A DNA stretch of 64,000 nucleotides. It comes from Aliihoeflea sp052435735. Lineage in GTDB: Bacteria; Pseudomonadota; Alphaproteobacteria; Rhizobiales; Rhizobiaceae. The stretch covers positions 1 through 64,000 of the forward strand of contig JBQVNB010000011.1 of NCBI GenBank assembly GCA_052435735.1, given 5' to 3'. Shown here piece after piece: positions 53,974 through 63,178 of this stretch. The notes under the pieces were generated by a model, which was not told where the DNA came from, made no database searches, and was given only the letters and a program-made list of their open reading frames with translations. Each line of letters begins with the position of its first letter. The stretch's first letter is position 1. A program made the translations under genes and the position numbers.

Positions 53974-54300
53974 ATGTGCTCGCTGTGTGGCATATTGGGG
54001 TGCGACGACCACTGGACGAGCGCGGTCGCTCGTCCAGGCGTCTACACGCGCAACACCGACCGGCTCTCGCGGCGGCGCGAGGCGGCTGACCGGATGAAGT
54101 TCGCCAACGCCGTCCTGTCGCCGCGCCGAATCAGCGTCTCCGAATGGCAGGGCACGTCCTACGTCCTGTCGAACCCTACCGGCCGCACGCAGATCTTCGA
54201 CAGCCTCGCCCATCTCTGGCCAGAAGCCGAGACGATGGCCGGCCGCGACTTCGATCCGCTCGATCCGGTCTATCTGGAGCAGTTGAAGGCGTTGTCATGA
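53974..54300 (+). CDS. Small Cys-containing protein linked to CobW
   Basis: A 108-aa protein with no family I can name. The start MCSLCGILGCDDHW offers three Cys and a His close together (CxxC-x4-C-x3-H), a plausible metal site. The remainder (RMKFANAVLSPRRISVSEWQ, IFDSLAHLWPEAE) looks like a small soluble domain. GGAGGAG lies just before the ATG and its stop overlaps the CobW start (ATGA), so the two are translated together. It may be a partner or client of the CobW GTPase. Function unknown. Confidence 0.7.
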   Translation: MCSLCGILGCDDHWTSAVARPGVYTRNTDRLSRRREAADRMKFANAVLSPRRISVSEWQGTSYVLSNPTGRTQIFDSLAHLWPEAETMAGRDFDPLDPVYLEQLKALS

Positions 54301-55343
54301 AGGATGCCACGCCGATCAACCTCCTCACCGGCTTCCTCGGTTCGGGCAAGACGACGCTGTTGCAACGCCTCCTGACCGACCCGGCCATGGCCAGCGCCGC
54401 CGTGCTCATCAACGAGTTCGGCGAGGTCGGGCTCGACCATCACCTCCTCGACCGCATCGACGACAATGTCGTCCTGATGAAATCGGGTTGCATCTGCTGC
54501 ACCGTGCGCGGCGAGATCGCCGATGCCCTGCTCGGCCTCCATTCGCAACGCGCGCGCGGTGAAATCCCCTGGTTCGACCGCGTCGTCATCGAGACGACGG
54601 GCCTCGCCGATCCGTTCCCCGCCCTCTCCACCATCCAGTCGCACCCCGTCCTGCGCAGCCATTTCTCCATCGCCAACGTCGTGACGACGGTCGACGCCGT
54701 CAACGGCCAGAAGCAACTTTCCGACCGTCTCGAAGCCGTCCGTCAGGTCGGCGCGGCCGATGTCGTCGTCATCACCAAGACCGACCTCGCCGACGAGGCC
54801 CGCACCGCCGACCTCCGCGCCGCGCTCACGCGCCTCAATCCGACCGCGCGCCAGATCATAGCCGCCGACGCCGCCTCGAACGATTTCATCGCGTCGAGCA
54901 CCACGCTGCGCGTGGAAGGCTGGGAAAGCCATCTCGCGCATGACCACGATCACCATCATCATCACCACCACCACGACGCCGCCGACGCAAGAATCCGCTC
55001 CTTCGCCATCACCGTCGACGGCCCGGTCGACTGGACCGCGTTCGGCGTCTGGCTCACCATGCTTCTCAACCGGCATGGCGATCGCATCTTCCGCGTCAAG
55101 GGCATCCTCAACGTCGCCGGCGAGGACCGGCCGGTCGCCATCCACGGCGTCCAGCGCCTCGTCCATGCGCCGGCCCACATGAGCGGCTGGCCGGATGCGA
55201 ACCGGCAGTCGCGCATCGTCTTCATCGTCGACGATCTCGACCCGGCACGGATCGAAGCCTCGTTCCGCGTGTTCAACAGGCTGTCGGAAAAAGTGCTGCC
55301 GCATCGCGCAAGCGGTTGCCTCGAAGGTGCAACCCCGCGATAG
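54297..55343 (+). CDS. CobW/COG0523-family GTPase metallochaperone
   Basis: A 348-aa G3E GTPase. It has P-loop LLTGFLGSGKTTLLQRLL, the CxCC metal site (SGCICCTVRGE), ETTGLADP (switch/Walker B) and ITKTDLAD as the NKxD equivalent. A histidine run (HDHDHHHHHHHHD, residues ~219-231) separates it from the CobW C-terminal domain (DWTAFGVWLTMLLNRHGDRI, RVKGILN). These proteins insert Zn, Co or Fe into enzymes. The nearest metalloenzyme candidate is the NodB-fold protein two genes upstream. Confidence 0.93.
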   Translation: MKDATPINLLTGFLGSGKTTLLQRLLTDPAMASAAVLINEFGEVGLDHHLLDRIDDNVVLMKSGCICCTVRGEIADALLGLHSQRARGEIPWFDRVVIETTGLADPFPALSTIQSHPVLRSHFSIANVVTTVDAVNGQKQLSDRLEAVRQVGAADVVVITKTDLADEARTADLRAALTRLNPTARQIIAADAASNDFIASSTTLRVEGWESHLAHDHDHHHHHHHHDAADARIRSFAITVDGPVDWTAFGVWLTMLLNRHGDRIFRVKGILNVAGEDRPVAIHGVQRLVHAPAHMSGWPDANRQSRIVFIVDDLDPARIEASFRVFNRLSEKVLPHRASGCLEGATPR

Positions 55344-55351
55344 GAGACCGG

Positions 55352-56599
55352 ATGACCCTTGAGGACAATGAAGCCATCGCGGCGCCGGCCGTCCACATCG
55401 CCAAGCCGCAGACCCTGCGCGTGCTGTGCACCGAAATCACGCCGTTCCGCCAGTTGCAGGCCCGCGCCCAGCGCGACCTCGGCTTCGAACTCGCCTTCGA
55501 GCAGCATGATTTCGTCACCGCCCAGCGCCTCGCCGCCACCGAGCCCGACCGCTACGACATCTACGACCAGTGCTTCCACAATCTCGATATCGTCTGGCAC
55601 TGGCGCGCCATCAAGCCGATCGAGATCGACCGCATCGATCTGTGGCCGCGCGTCAACGACCTGACCAAGAAGGGCTGCATCAACGCCGCAGCCCCGCTCG
55701 GCTTCGGCGATGCGCCCGTCACGCGGCTCTATGTGCAGCAGGACAACACCCTGTCCTCCATGCCGACGCCTTACCTTTCGATGCTGCCAACGGTCCACAA
55801 TTTCGATTCCTTCGGCATCAACGAAACCGCGACCGGCATCGACACCGACCGCGACGTCCATTCCTGGGCCGAACTCCTGAACCCGCGCTGGCGCGGCCAT
55901 GTCTCCATCGTCGACGAGCCGGCGATCGGCATCTTCGACCTCGCGCTCGCCTTCCGCGCTGCGCGCAAGATGGCATTCAAGGAACTCGGCAACATGACGG
56001 TCGACGAGATCGACCATTTGCTCGACTTCGCGCTTGCCTTGAAACGCAAAGGCCATTTCCACACCTTCTGGCGCACCGCGCCCGAGGCGACCGCCTTGAT
56101 GGAAAGCGGCGACGTGTGGGCCGGGTCGATGTGGAGCCCGAGCGCGGTGGCGCTGAAAAGCCGTCACTTGCGCATCCGCCAGGCCGTGCCCGTCGAGGGC
56201 TACCGCGCCTGGCACGGCGGGCTGTGCCTCGCCCGGCATCTCACCGGCCACCGGCTCGACCAGGCCTATGCCTATCTCAACTGGTCGCTGTCGGGCTGGC
56301 CCGGCGCCGTCGTCGCGCGGCAGGGCTATTACATGTCGGTCACCGAGCCGGTGCGCGACCATCTCGAGCCGGAAGAGTGGGACTACTGGTACGAGGGCAA
56401 GCCCGCGCGCCGCATCCTCAATGATCCTGAAGGCAAGCCCGCGATCCAGCTCGGCGCAGTCCGCTCCGGCGGTTCCTACTGGAGCCGCGCCTTGCATATC
56501 GCGCTGTGGAACACGACCATGGACGAGCACAACTACCTCGTGCGACGCTGGGCCGAGCTCGTGCGCGAACCGGCCGGCGGCTTGAAGCGCGCGTCCTGA
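55352..56599 (+). CDS. Second PotD-like binding protein without a visible signal peptide
   Basis: A 415-aa homologue of extracellular solute-binding proteins, sharing layout with the protein at 50.6 kb: TVHNFDSFGINETATGID against VYNFDSIGYNPD, SWAELLNPRWRGHVSIVDEP, and VARQGYYMSVTEPVRDHLEP against VTEQGYYSPSTN. The N-terminus MTLEDNEAIAAPAVHIAKPQ is not a signal sequence of Sec, lipoprotein or Tat type, and TAGGAG places the start at 55352. Either it is cytoplasmic (sensing or storing the ligand) or secreted by other means. Internally complete, so not an obvious pseudogene. Confidence 0.82.
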   Translation: MTLEDNEAIAAPAVHIAKPQTLRVLCTEITPFRQLQARAQRDLGFELAFEQHDFVTAQRLAATEPDRYDIYDQCFHNLDIVWHWRAIKPIEIDRIDLWPRVNDLTKKGCINAAAPLGFGDAPVTRLYVQQDNTLSSMPTPYLSMLPTVHNFDSFGINETATGIDTDRDVHSWAELLNPRWRGHVSIVDEPAIGIFDLALAFRAARKMAFKELGNMTVDEIDHLLDFALALKRKGHFHTFWRTAPEATALMESGDVWAGSMWSPSAVALKSRHLRIRQAVPVEGYRAWHGGLCLARHLTGHRLDQAYAYLNWSLSGWPGAVVARQGYYMSVTEPVRDHLEPEEWDYWYEGKPARRILNDPEGKPAIQLGAVRSGGSYWSRALHIALWNTTMDEHNYLVRRWAELVREPAGGLKRAS

Positions 56600-56619
56600 T
56601 CTTGAAGAAGGAATCCGCC

Positions 56620-57066
56620 TTGGCAGTCACCATCATCCGGCCCGAACCGCAGCACCGCGACGACTGGGACCGGCTCTATGCAGCCTACGCGCAGTTCTAC
56701 AAGGTCGTGCAGACGACCGAGATGCGCGACCGCGTCTGGGGCTGGCTGCAATCGCCCGACGAGGAGGAGCAGGGCTTCCTCGCCGCCGACGAAACAGGCC
56801 GCGTCGTCGGCCTCGCGCATTTCCGCCAGTTCACCCGCCCGCTCTCGGCCACGCGCGGCGGCTTCCTAGACGATCTCTTCGTCGACCCGGATTTGCGAGG
56901 GTCCGGCGCCGCGCAAGCGTTGATTGCCGCAATCTCCGACGAAGGCCGCGCGCGCGGCTGGACCGTCATCCGCTGGATCACCAAAGACGACAACTACCGC
57001 GCCCGTGCCGCCTATGACCGGATCGCCAAACGCACCGAGTGGCTGACCTACGACATCGCGCTGTAG
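56620..57066 (+). CDS. GNAT-family N-acetyltransferase, TTG start
   Basis: A 148-aa GNAT enzyme. AVTIIRPEPQHRDDWDRLY opens the fold; GFLDDLFVDPDLRGSGAAQA is motif A with the acetyl-CoA pyrophosphate loop (R-G-S-G-A-A), and RWITKDDNYRARAAYDRIA is motif B. TTG 56620 is preferred because AGAAGGAA lies 7 nt upstream and homology starts there. Last gene of the plus-strand operon, 20 bp after the binding protein; its stop abuts that of hyuA. It probably acetylates an amine derived from the imported compound. Confidence 0.88.
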   Translation: MAVTIIRPEPQHRDDWDRLYAAYAQFYKVVQTTEMRDRVWGWLQSPDEEEQGFLAADETGRVVGLAHFRQFTRPLSATRGGFLDDLFVDPDLRGSGAAQALIAAISDEGRARGWTVIRWITKDDNYRARAAYDRIAKRTEWLTYDIAL

Positions 57067-59142
57067 TCAACCCGGCGTCACCACATAAGACCCGCTCGCA
57101 TGCAACTCCGCCCTCCAGCCCGGCTCGATCACGATCGTCGTCGTCGTCTCCTCGATGATCGCCGGTCCGGTCACCACGTCGCCGGCTCCAAGCTTGCCCC
57201 CGTCATATACCGGCACGCGTTGCCTCTGGCCGTCGGCGGTGAAGATCGCCTGCCGCGTTCCCTTCAGTGACGCGTCGACATTGCCGCCCTTCGCCAGCGC
57301 CTTGTCGTCCGGCTTGGCGACCAGGCCGTAAAGCGTGCTTTCGATGTTGACGATCTCGACCGTGTTGTTCGGCTCGGCATAGGTGTAGAGCTGTTCGTGC
57401 CGGCGGTGGAACGCGTCCTTCAGGCGCTCGACCGTCTCCGCGCCGATCTCGAAATTGTCGACCTCCACCGTGCATTCGTGCACCTGTCCGACATAGCGCA
57501 TGTCGAGGCTGCGCTTGATGCGGATCTGGTCCTCGCCGAAGCCGTCGGCCTTGAGATGCGCCTGGCCTTCCTCTTCCAGTTCGTGGAACAGCGCATTGAC
57601 GCGCCGATAGGCGTCCTCATTGTCGAGCCGCACCGGGCAGGTCGCCATGTAGTTGTATTTGACGTCCGAGATGATCTGGCCGAAGGCGCAAAGGCCCGAG
57701 GCGAGCTTCGGCACGATGATCCGCGTGATGCCCATCTCGCGCGCCAGCGCCGTGATGTGCGCGCCCGTCGCGCCGCCGGCGCAGACCAGCACGAAGTCGC
57801 GCGGGTCGTAGCCGCGCTCGATCGAGACGCGCCTGATGCCGTTGACCATGTTGGCGTTGACGATGGTGAACATGCCGTAGGCGGCTTTTTCGAGCGAGAT
57901 GCCGAGCGGCTCGGCAACGTGTTTTTGGATCGCGTCCTGTGCCTTCACCGGATCGAGCGGCAGGCGCCCGCCGACCAGCCCGTCGGAGTTCAGATAGCCC
58001 AGGACGAGATTGACGTCGGTCGTGGTGGGCAAGGTTCCGCCCTGGCCGTAGCAGGCGGGGCCGGGGTCCGAGCCGGCGCTTTGGGGGCCGACCTGGAGCA
58101 GGCCCATCTCGTCGATCCAGCCGATCGAGCCGCCGCCCGCGCCCAGCGTCTCGACCTGGATCATCGGCACGCCGATCCGGTAGCGAAGGAAGTCGATGTT
58201 CTTGTTGAGGTTCGTCACGCCTTCATGGGTCAGCGTGATGTCGAACGACGTGCCGCCCATGTCGATGGTGATGACGTTGGTCTCGTCGAAGGGGGCGGAG
58301 ACGTGGAGGCCTGCCAGCGGCGCCGAGGCCGGGCCGGAATTGATCGCGTAGACTGAGCGATCCGTCATCGCCTCGCCGATGGCAAGGCCCCCGTTCGACT
58401 GGAAGTAGCGCACCGGGTGCTTCGCGCCCAGCGAGCGGAAATAGGCGTCCACCGCGCCGACATATTTCTTCAATGTCGGCGCGAGATAGGCGTTCGTCAC
58501 CGCCGTCGAGGTGCGCGTATATTCGCGCACCTGCGGGTAGAGCGCCGAGCCGAGCGTGAGGATAACGCCCGGCATCATCTCGCGCACGATCTCGCTGGCG
58601 CGGCGCTCGTGCTCGGGGTGAAGCACCGACCAGACGAAGGAGATCGCGACCGATTCCACGCCCTCTTTCACGAAATGCTCGCAGGCCGCGCGCACATCGT
58701 CCTCGGTCAGCGGCGTTCGTACCTCGCCGTTCGACAACACCCGCTCGCGCACGCCCTTTCGCAGATTGCGCGGCACCAGCATGACGGCCGGCGGATAATC
58801 GGCGTCGTAGCGATAGCCGTCCTCCTTGTGGCCGTTGCGGATCTCGATGGAATCCTCGTGGCCGGCCGTGCAGATCAGCCCCGTGCGCGCACCCTTGTGC
58901 TGGATCAGCGCATTGAGGCCGACCGTCGTGCCGTTGATGCACAAATCGCAATTGGGGATGATCTCGTCGAGCGGCACGTCGAGGTCTTCGGCGATCAGCG
59001 ACAGGCCGTTGCGGATCGCGATGGTCGGGTCGGCCGGCGTCGACAGCGCCTTGTAGAGCCGGTTGCCGCCGGCCTGCTCGGCCAGGACGAAATCGGTGAA
59101 GGTGCCGCCGGCATCGATGCCGAGACGATATTTGCTGCGCAT
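57067..59142 (-). CDS. hyuA: Hydantoinase/oxoprolinase subunit A
   Basis: A 691-aa ATP-dependent hydantoinase/5-oxoprolinase/acetone-carboxylase-type large subunit. The ASKHA-like start YRLGIDAGGTFTDFVLAE, CINGTTVGLNALIQ, SVAISFVWSVLHPEHE, INSGPASAP, TIDMGGTSFDI and VCAGGATGAHI are standard. It phosphorylates or activates the ring carbonyl at ATP cost so that a cyclic amide can be hydrolysed. ATG 59142 follows GGGAGAAAAG. It is the second gene of hyuB-hyuA (16 bp gap). Confidence 0.93.
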   Translation of the reverse strand: MRSKYRLGIDAGGTFTDFVLAEQAGGNRLYKALSTPADPTIAIRNGLSLIAEDLDVPLDEIIPNCDLCINGTTVGLNALIQHKGARTGLICTAGHEDSIEIRNGHKEDGYRYDADYPPAVMLVPRNLRKGVRERVLSNGEVRTPLTEDDVRAACEHFVKEGVESVAISFVWSVLHPEHERRASEIVREMMPGVILTLGSALYPQVREYTRTSTAVTNAYLAPTLKKYVGAVDAYFRSLGAKHPVRYFQSNGGLAIGEAMTDRSVYAINSGPASAPLAGLHVSAPFDETNVITIDMGGTSFDITLTHEGVTNLNKNIDFLRYRIGVPMIQVETLGAGGGSIGWIDEMGLLQVGPQSAGSDPGPACYGQGGTLPTTTDVNLVLGYLNSDGLVGGRLPLDPVKAQDAIQKHVAEPLGISLEKAAYGMFTIVNANMVNGIRRVSIERGYDPRDFVLVCAGGATGAHITALAREMGITRIIVPKLASGLCAFGQIISDVKYNYMATCPVRLDNEDAYRRVNALFHELEEEGQAHLKADGFGEDQIRIKRSLDMRYVGQVHECTVEVDNFEIGAETVERLKDAFHRRHEQLYTYAEPNNTVEIVNIESTLYGLVAKPDDKALAKGGNVDASLKGTRQAIFTADGQRQRVPVYDGGKLGAGDVVTGPAIIEETTTTIVIEPGWRAELHASGSYVVTPG

Positions 59143-59158
59143 GATCTTTTCTCCCACT

Positions 59159-60919
59159 TCAGGCGGCGCGCAATTTGCGGGTGGCGTCGAGGTCAACCTT
59201 CAGCGTTTCCGCATCCGCGATGACGACGCCGTAGTCCTCGCGCGCCCCGTTGATCGAGACGAGGCCGAGCTTGACGTCCTCGACCACCTTATCGACCGGT
59301 CGTTTCTTCGGGTCGCCATAGCCGCCGCCGCCGGGATTCATGTTGGTCACCGTCTCGCCGGGCTTGATGACGCCGATCGTGTTGTTGCGGATCGTCTCGG
59401 TGTTTCCGTCGCGCTTGAGTTCCAGCCGGCCGACCTTGGTGTCGATCATGGTCGATGTCGCGCCTGCGGCACCCAATGCGGGAATCCGCCGTCCTTCGCC
59501 GAACATGATGAAGGTCATGTCGCCATCGAGCGGTTCCACCTCCCAGGCCGTGCCCGAGCCGCCGCGATGCAAGCCAGCGCCGCCCGAATCCGTCATCAGC
59601 GAATATTTGTGGATGATGATCGGGTAGGAATGCTCCAGAAGCTCGATGTCGCCCGAGGTCAGCGCGCCGAAGCAGCATTCCGGTCCACAGGCGTGCCAAC
59701 CGTCCTGCTGCGGCGTCGCGCCCGCGCCGGAAATGATGGTGGCGAGCACCATCGTCACATATTCCTCGTCGTGGCGCTTGTCCCAGCCGGCGATGTTGAG
59801 GCCGTTGGCATGCCCCCATGAAGCCGCGACCTTCGAGGGCATCGCCTTCTCGAAGGCGAGGCGCACCGCGTCGGTCAGCGTCTCCATCGGCGTCGTGGTG
59901 CAATTCATGTGCGGCGCCGGTTCCTTGGCGTTGCACAGCGTGCCCTTCGGACCCATGTCGACCGCCACGCAGCGATAGAGCCCTTCATTGTAGGGCGGGG
60001 GAAGCTGCGCGAACATCATCAGGCCGAGATAGACGCCCGAATAGGAATTGCCCTCGTAGGAATTGATGAAATAGGGGATCTGCGGCGGGCTCGAGATGAC
60101 GATGCGGCAATCGTCCCCTTCGATGGTCACCGTCGCCTTGATGTCGAAATCGCCGAAGCCGTGGCCCGCATCCTCCAGCACCGCGACGCCCTCATACGTG
60201 CCGTCGGGAACCGAGCGGATCAGCGTGCGCATCTGGCGCTCGGCCATGTTGAGAAGTTCGCCGATGCACGCGTCGACCACGTCTTTACCGTATTTGTCGA
60301 GCATCCGGACCAGCGCCCGCTCGCCGACCTGGCAGGCGCCGATCAGCGCGTTGAAATCGCCTTCCTGATCCCGCCTTGCGCGCATGTTGGTCAGGATCAT
60401 GTTGAGCACGTCCTTGCGCGGCTTGCCCCGGTCCCAAATCTTGACGGGGGGAATGCGCAGGCACTCGGCGTAGATTTCCTTGGCGTCGGGATTGTAGCCG
60501 GCCGGCACCGGCCCGCCGATGTCGGTCAGATGACCCTTGCAGACGGTCCAGTAGACGAGTTCGCCATGGTAAAAGACGGGCTTGTACATGCACACGTCGA
60601 TGGCGTGGCTGCCGCCATAGGCGGGGTCGTTGTGGAGGATCAGGTCGCCCTCGTTTATGTCGCCCTCGAAATAGCCGGCGACCACCTTCATCGCCGGGAT
60701 CAGCGAGCCGAGATGGATCGGGATGTCCTGGCCTTGCAGGATCATCTCCGGCTCGGCGTTGAAGAGCGCGGTCGAATAGTCATGCGCCAGGTTGAAGACG
60801 CTCGATCGCGCGGTCTTTTCCAGCGACAGCGTCATTTCGCGCTGCGTCGTTTCGAGAATGCCCCGCACCACCGACAGGGTGATCGGGTCGACGGTGCGCG
60901 TGGCTTCTGTCCGGTACAT
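59159..60919 (-). CDS. hyuB: Hydantoinase/oxoprolinase subunit B
   Basis: A 586-aa HyuB partner. It begins VDPITLSVVRGILETTQREM, then FNAEPEMILQGQDIPIHLG, GDLILHNDPAYGGSHAID, VYWTVCKGHLTDIGGPVP, and late GGAGLHRGGSGTAWEVEP and NPGGGGYGDPKKRP, all usual in the family (N-methylhydantoinase B, 5-oxoprolinase C-terminal half, acetophenone/acetone carboxylase). First gene of the pair, with GAGGACC before the ATG. Divergent from the AraC gene, its probable regulator, across 188 bp in which no clear operator was recognised. Confidence 0.93.
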   Translation of the reverse strand: MYRTEATRTVDPITLSVVRGILETTQREMTLSLEKTARSSVFNLAHDYSTALFNAEPEMILQGQDIPIHLGSLIPAMKVVAGYFEGDINEGDLILHNDPAYGGSHAIDVCMYKPVFYHGELVYWTVCKGHLTDIGGPVPAGYNPDAKEIYAECLRIPPVKIWDRGKPRKDVLNMILTNMRARRDQEGDFNALIGACQVGERALVRMLDKYGKDVVDACIGELLNMAERQMRTLIRSVPDGTYEGVAVLEDAGHGFGDFDIKATVTIEGDDCRIVISSPPQIPYFINSYEGNSYSGVYLGLMMFAQLPPPYNEGLYRCVAVDMGPKGTLCNAKEPAPHMNCTTTPMETLTDAVRLAFEKAMPSKVAASWGHANGLNIAGWDKRHDEEYVTMVLATIISGAGATPQQDGWHACGPECCFGALTSGDIELLEHSYPIIIHKYSLMTDSGGAGLHRGGSGTAWEVEPLDGDMTFIMFGEGRRIPALGAAGATSTMIDTKVGRLELKRDGNTETIRNNTIGVIKPGETVTNMNPGGGGYGDPKKRPVDKVVEDVKLGLVSINGAREDYGVVIADAETLKVDLDATRKLRAA

Positions 60920-61107
60920 TGGTCCTCGCTTCCCGGCCCGGTCGTGCGCCGCACCGATGTTCCCTTGTTTTCGGAAAGCCTATGCCCGTCGCGCTGCGCA
61001 CGTCTTTGACGAGGAGCGCGCGATTTCTTGACCGTCAGCGCAGTCGTCCATGAAGCGTTTGTCAGGTGCGGAGACCTGCCATAAGGTCAGGTTGGGAGAG
61101 GACGCAG

Positions 61108-62058
61108 ATGGACGTCATCACGACACGCGGGGTCGATCCCGCCAGCCGCAGCGCCCACTGGCATCAGGCGATCGCCCATGCCTATTTTCCGCTCGATCTG
61201 AAATTCCGCGATCCCGAACGCTTCACCGGCCACCTCGCGAAATGGACGCTCGGCGGCGTCTCGCTGTCGCGCCTGCGTTCCGAGGCGCTTGCCTATCACC
61301 GCCTGCCACGCCATCTGCGCGGCGAAAGCGACGAACAGCTCCTGATCACCGTCCCTGTCCGTGCGCCGGTCTATTTTTCGCAAGCCGGGCGCGACGTCAC
61401 CTGCGCGCCGGGCGGCTACATCATCGAATGCGGCCACGAGCCCTACGAGTTCAGCTATGGCGAGCGCTCGGACCTTTGGGTCATGAAGGTCGACGCCGCC
61501 GCGCTGCGCGGCCGCATTCGCGCGCCCGAACGCTTCTACGGGATGCAGTTCAACGGATCGGACGGCGTCTCCGGCCTCTTCGTCGCCATGCTGCACCAGA
61601 TTCCCACCCAGATCGGCTCGATGAGCGAAGAGGCGCGCGATGCGGTCGGCCAGCAACTCGTCGACCTCCTCGCGCTCTCCATCCGCGCCGACGAGCGCAC
61701 GCTCACCTCCGGCCAGTCGAGCGTCCGCGCCGCGCATCTGTCGCGCGTCGAAACCTTCGTGCGCACCAATCTTCACCGCCGCGACCTCGATCCCGAACTG
61801 ATCGCGCGGCGCTGCGGCATTTCCGTGCGCTATCTCCACGAGATCTTCCGCGACACCAACCAGACGCTCGGCCAGTGGGTGCGCGACATGCGGCTCGAAG
61901 CTGCGCGCGAGGACCTTCAGTCGGCAGGCCCGCAGGCATCGATCGCCGAGATCTGCTTCGCGCGTGGTTTCGGCGACCTCGCCCATTTCACCCGCCTGTT
62001 CAAAAGCCGGTTCGGAAAGGCGCCGGGAGGATATCGCAAGAGCCTCAACGTCGGCTGA
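61108..62058 (+). CDS. AraC-family regulator (AraC_binding_2/FeaR type)
   Basis: A 316-aa regulator. The N-terminal half (SAHWHQAIAHAYFPLDLKF, GGYIIECGHEPYEFSYG) fits the FeaR-like ligand domain of regulators of aromatic/amine catabolism. The C-terminal DNA-binding part holds two helix-turn-helices: DPELIARRCGISVRYLHEIF and IAEICFARGFGDLAHFTRLF, ending FGKAPGGYRKS. ATG 61108 follows GGGAGAG. Divergent from hyuBA; probably an activator responding to the hydantoinase substrate. Convergent with nrdB, 3 bp apart. Confidence 0.9.
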   Translation: MDVITTRGVDPASRSAHWHQAIAHAYFPLDLKFRDPERFTGHLAKWTLGGVSLSRLRSEALAYHRLPRHLRGESDEQLLITVPVRAPVYFSQAGRDVTCAPGGYIIECGHEPYEFSYGERSDLWVMKVDAAALRGRIRAPERFYGMQFNGSDGVSGLFVAMLHQIPTQIGSMSEEARDAVGQQLVDLLALSIRADERTLTSGQSSVRAAHLSRVETFVRTNLHRRDLDPELIARRCGISVRYLHEIFRDTNQTLGQWVRDMRLEAAREDLQSAGPQASIAEICFARGFGDLAHFTRLFKSRFGKAPGGYRKSLNVG

Positions 62059-62061
62059 GGC

Positions 62062-63147
62062 TCAGTCCCAGGAGAGCGCCCCGCCGCTTTGATACTCGAT
62101 CACCCGCGTCTCGAAGAAGTTCTTCTCCTTCTTCAGATCCATCGCCTCCGACATCCAGGGAAACGGGTTTTCCGTCTCGGCGAAGACGGGCGCGAGACCG
62201 AGCTGCGCGCAGCGCCGGTTGGCGATGAAGCGCATATATTGCTCGCACAGCGCCGCGTTCAGCCCGAGAAACCCGCGCGGCATCGTATCGCGGCCATAGG
62301 CGGCTTCGAGTTCGGCCGCATCGGCGATCATTCCGCGGATTTCCTCCTGGAACGCCGCCGTCCACAGATGCGGGTTTTCGTGCCGGATCTGGTTGATGAC
62401 GTCGATGCCGAAATTCAGGTGGATGCTCTCGTCGCGCAATATGTACTGGTACTGCTCGGCGATGCCGACCATCTTGTTGCGCCGGCCCAGCGACAGGATC
62501 TGCGCGAAGCCGGTATAGAACCAAATGCCCTCGAAAATGACGTAGAAGGCCACGAGGTCGCGCAGGAAGGCGGTGTCGGTCTCCGGCGTTCCGGTCTTGA
62601 AATCGGCATCGTCGAGCGACTGTGTGTGTTTCAGCGCCCATGCCGCCTTGTCGGTGATCGACGGCACCTCGCGATACATGTTGAAGAGCTCGCCCTCGTC
62701 GAGCGACAGGCTTTCCACGATATACTGGAACGTATGCGTGTGGATCGCCTCCTCGAAGGCTTGCCGCAGCAGATATTGCCGACATTCCGGGTTCGTCAGA
62801 TGCCGGTAGATGGCGAGCACGATGTTGTTCGCGACAAGCGATTCCGAGGCGGCGAAGAAGCCGAGATTGCGCTTGATCATTCGCCGCTCGTCCTCGGTCA
62901 GCCCGTCCTTCGACTTCCAGAGCGTGATGTCGGCCTGCATCGAGACCTCGGTCGGCATCCAGTGATTGTTGCAGCCGGCAAGATATTTCTCCCACGCCCA
63001 GCGATACTTGAGCGGCAGAAGCTGGTTCACGTCGGCGCGGGCGTTGATCATGCGCTTGTCGTCGATGGCGACCCGCGCACCGCCGCGCTCGATGGCGCCA
63101 AGGCCAGTCGCGTCGGAGGCGGGGAGGGGAGCGGATAGGTTGAGCAT
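62062..63147 (-). CDS. nrdB: Ribonucleotide reductase class Ia, beta subunit
   Basis: A 361-aa R2 protein that makes and stores the tyrosyl radical for deoxyribonucleotide synthesis in the cytoplasm. The di-iron ligand motifs are visible: EVSMQADITLW (Asp ligand), FFAASESLV (Glu), EEAIHTHTFQYIVE (Glu/His and Tyr), VAFYVIFEGIWFYTG (Glu) and LRDESIHLNFG (Glu/His). The end DLKKEKNFFETRVIEYQ is the C-terminal peptide that docks on R1. Lies downstream of nrdA, from which it is separated by a palindromic repeat. Confidence 0.96.
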   Translation of the reverse strand: MLNLSAPLPASDATGLGAIERGGARVAIDDKRMINARADVNQLLPLKYRWAWEKYLAGCNNHWMPTEVSMQADITLWKSKDGLTEDERRMIKRNLGFFAASESLVANNIVLAIYRHLTNPECRQYLLRQAFEEAIHTHTFQYIVESLSLDEGELFNMYREVPSITDKAAWALKHTQSLDDADFKTGTPETDTAFLRDLVAFYVIFEGIWFYTGFAQILSLGRRNKMVGIAEQYQYILRDESIHLNFGIDVINQIRHENPHLWTAAFQEEIRGMIADAAELEAAYGRDTMPRGFLGLNAALCEQYMRFIANRRCAQLGLAPVFAETENPFPWMSEAMDLKKEKNFFETRVIEYQSGGALSWD

Positions 63148-63178
63148 TGGGAAATCCTGATATCTATTTGCTGGAACT

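Noticed and set aside
61050..62228. 392-codon open frame overlapping the AraC gene in another frame
   Set aside because: Arg/Pro-rich frame-shadow translation; the AraC frame has clear DNA-binding motifs.
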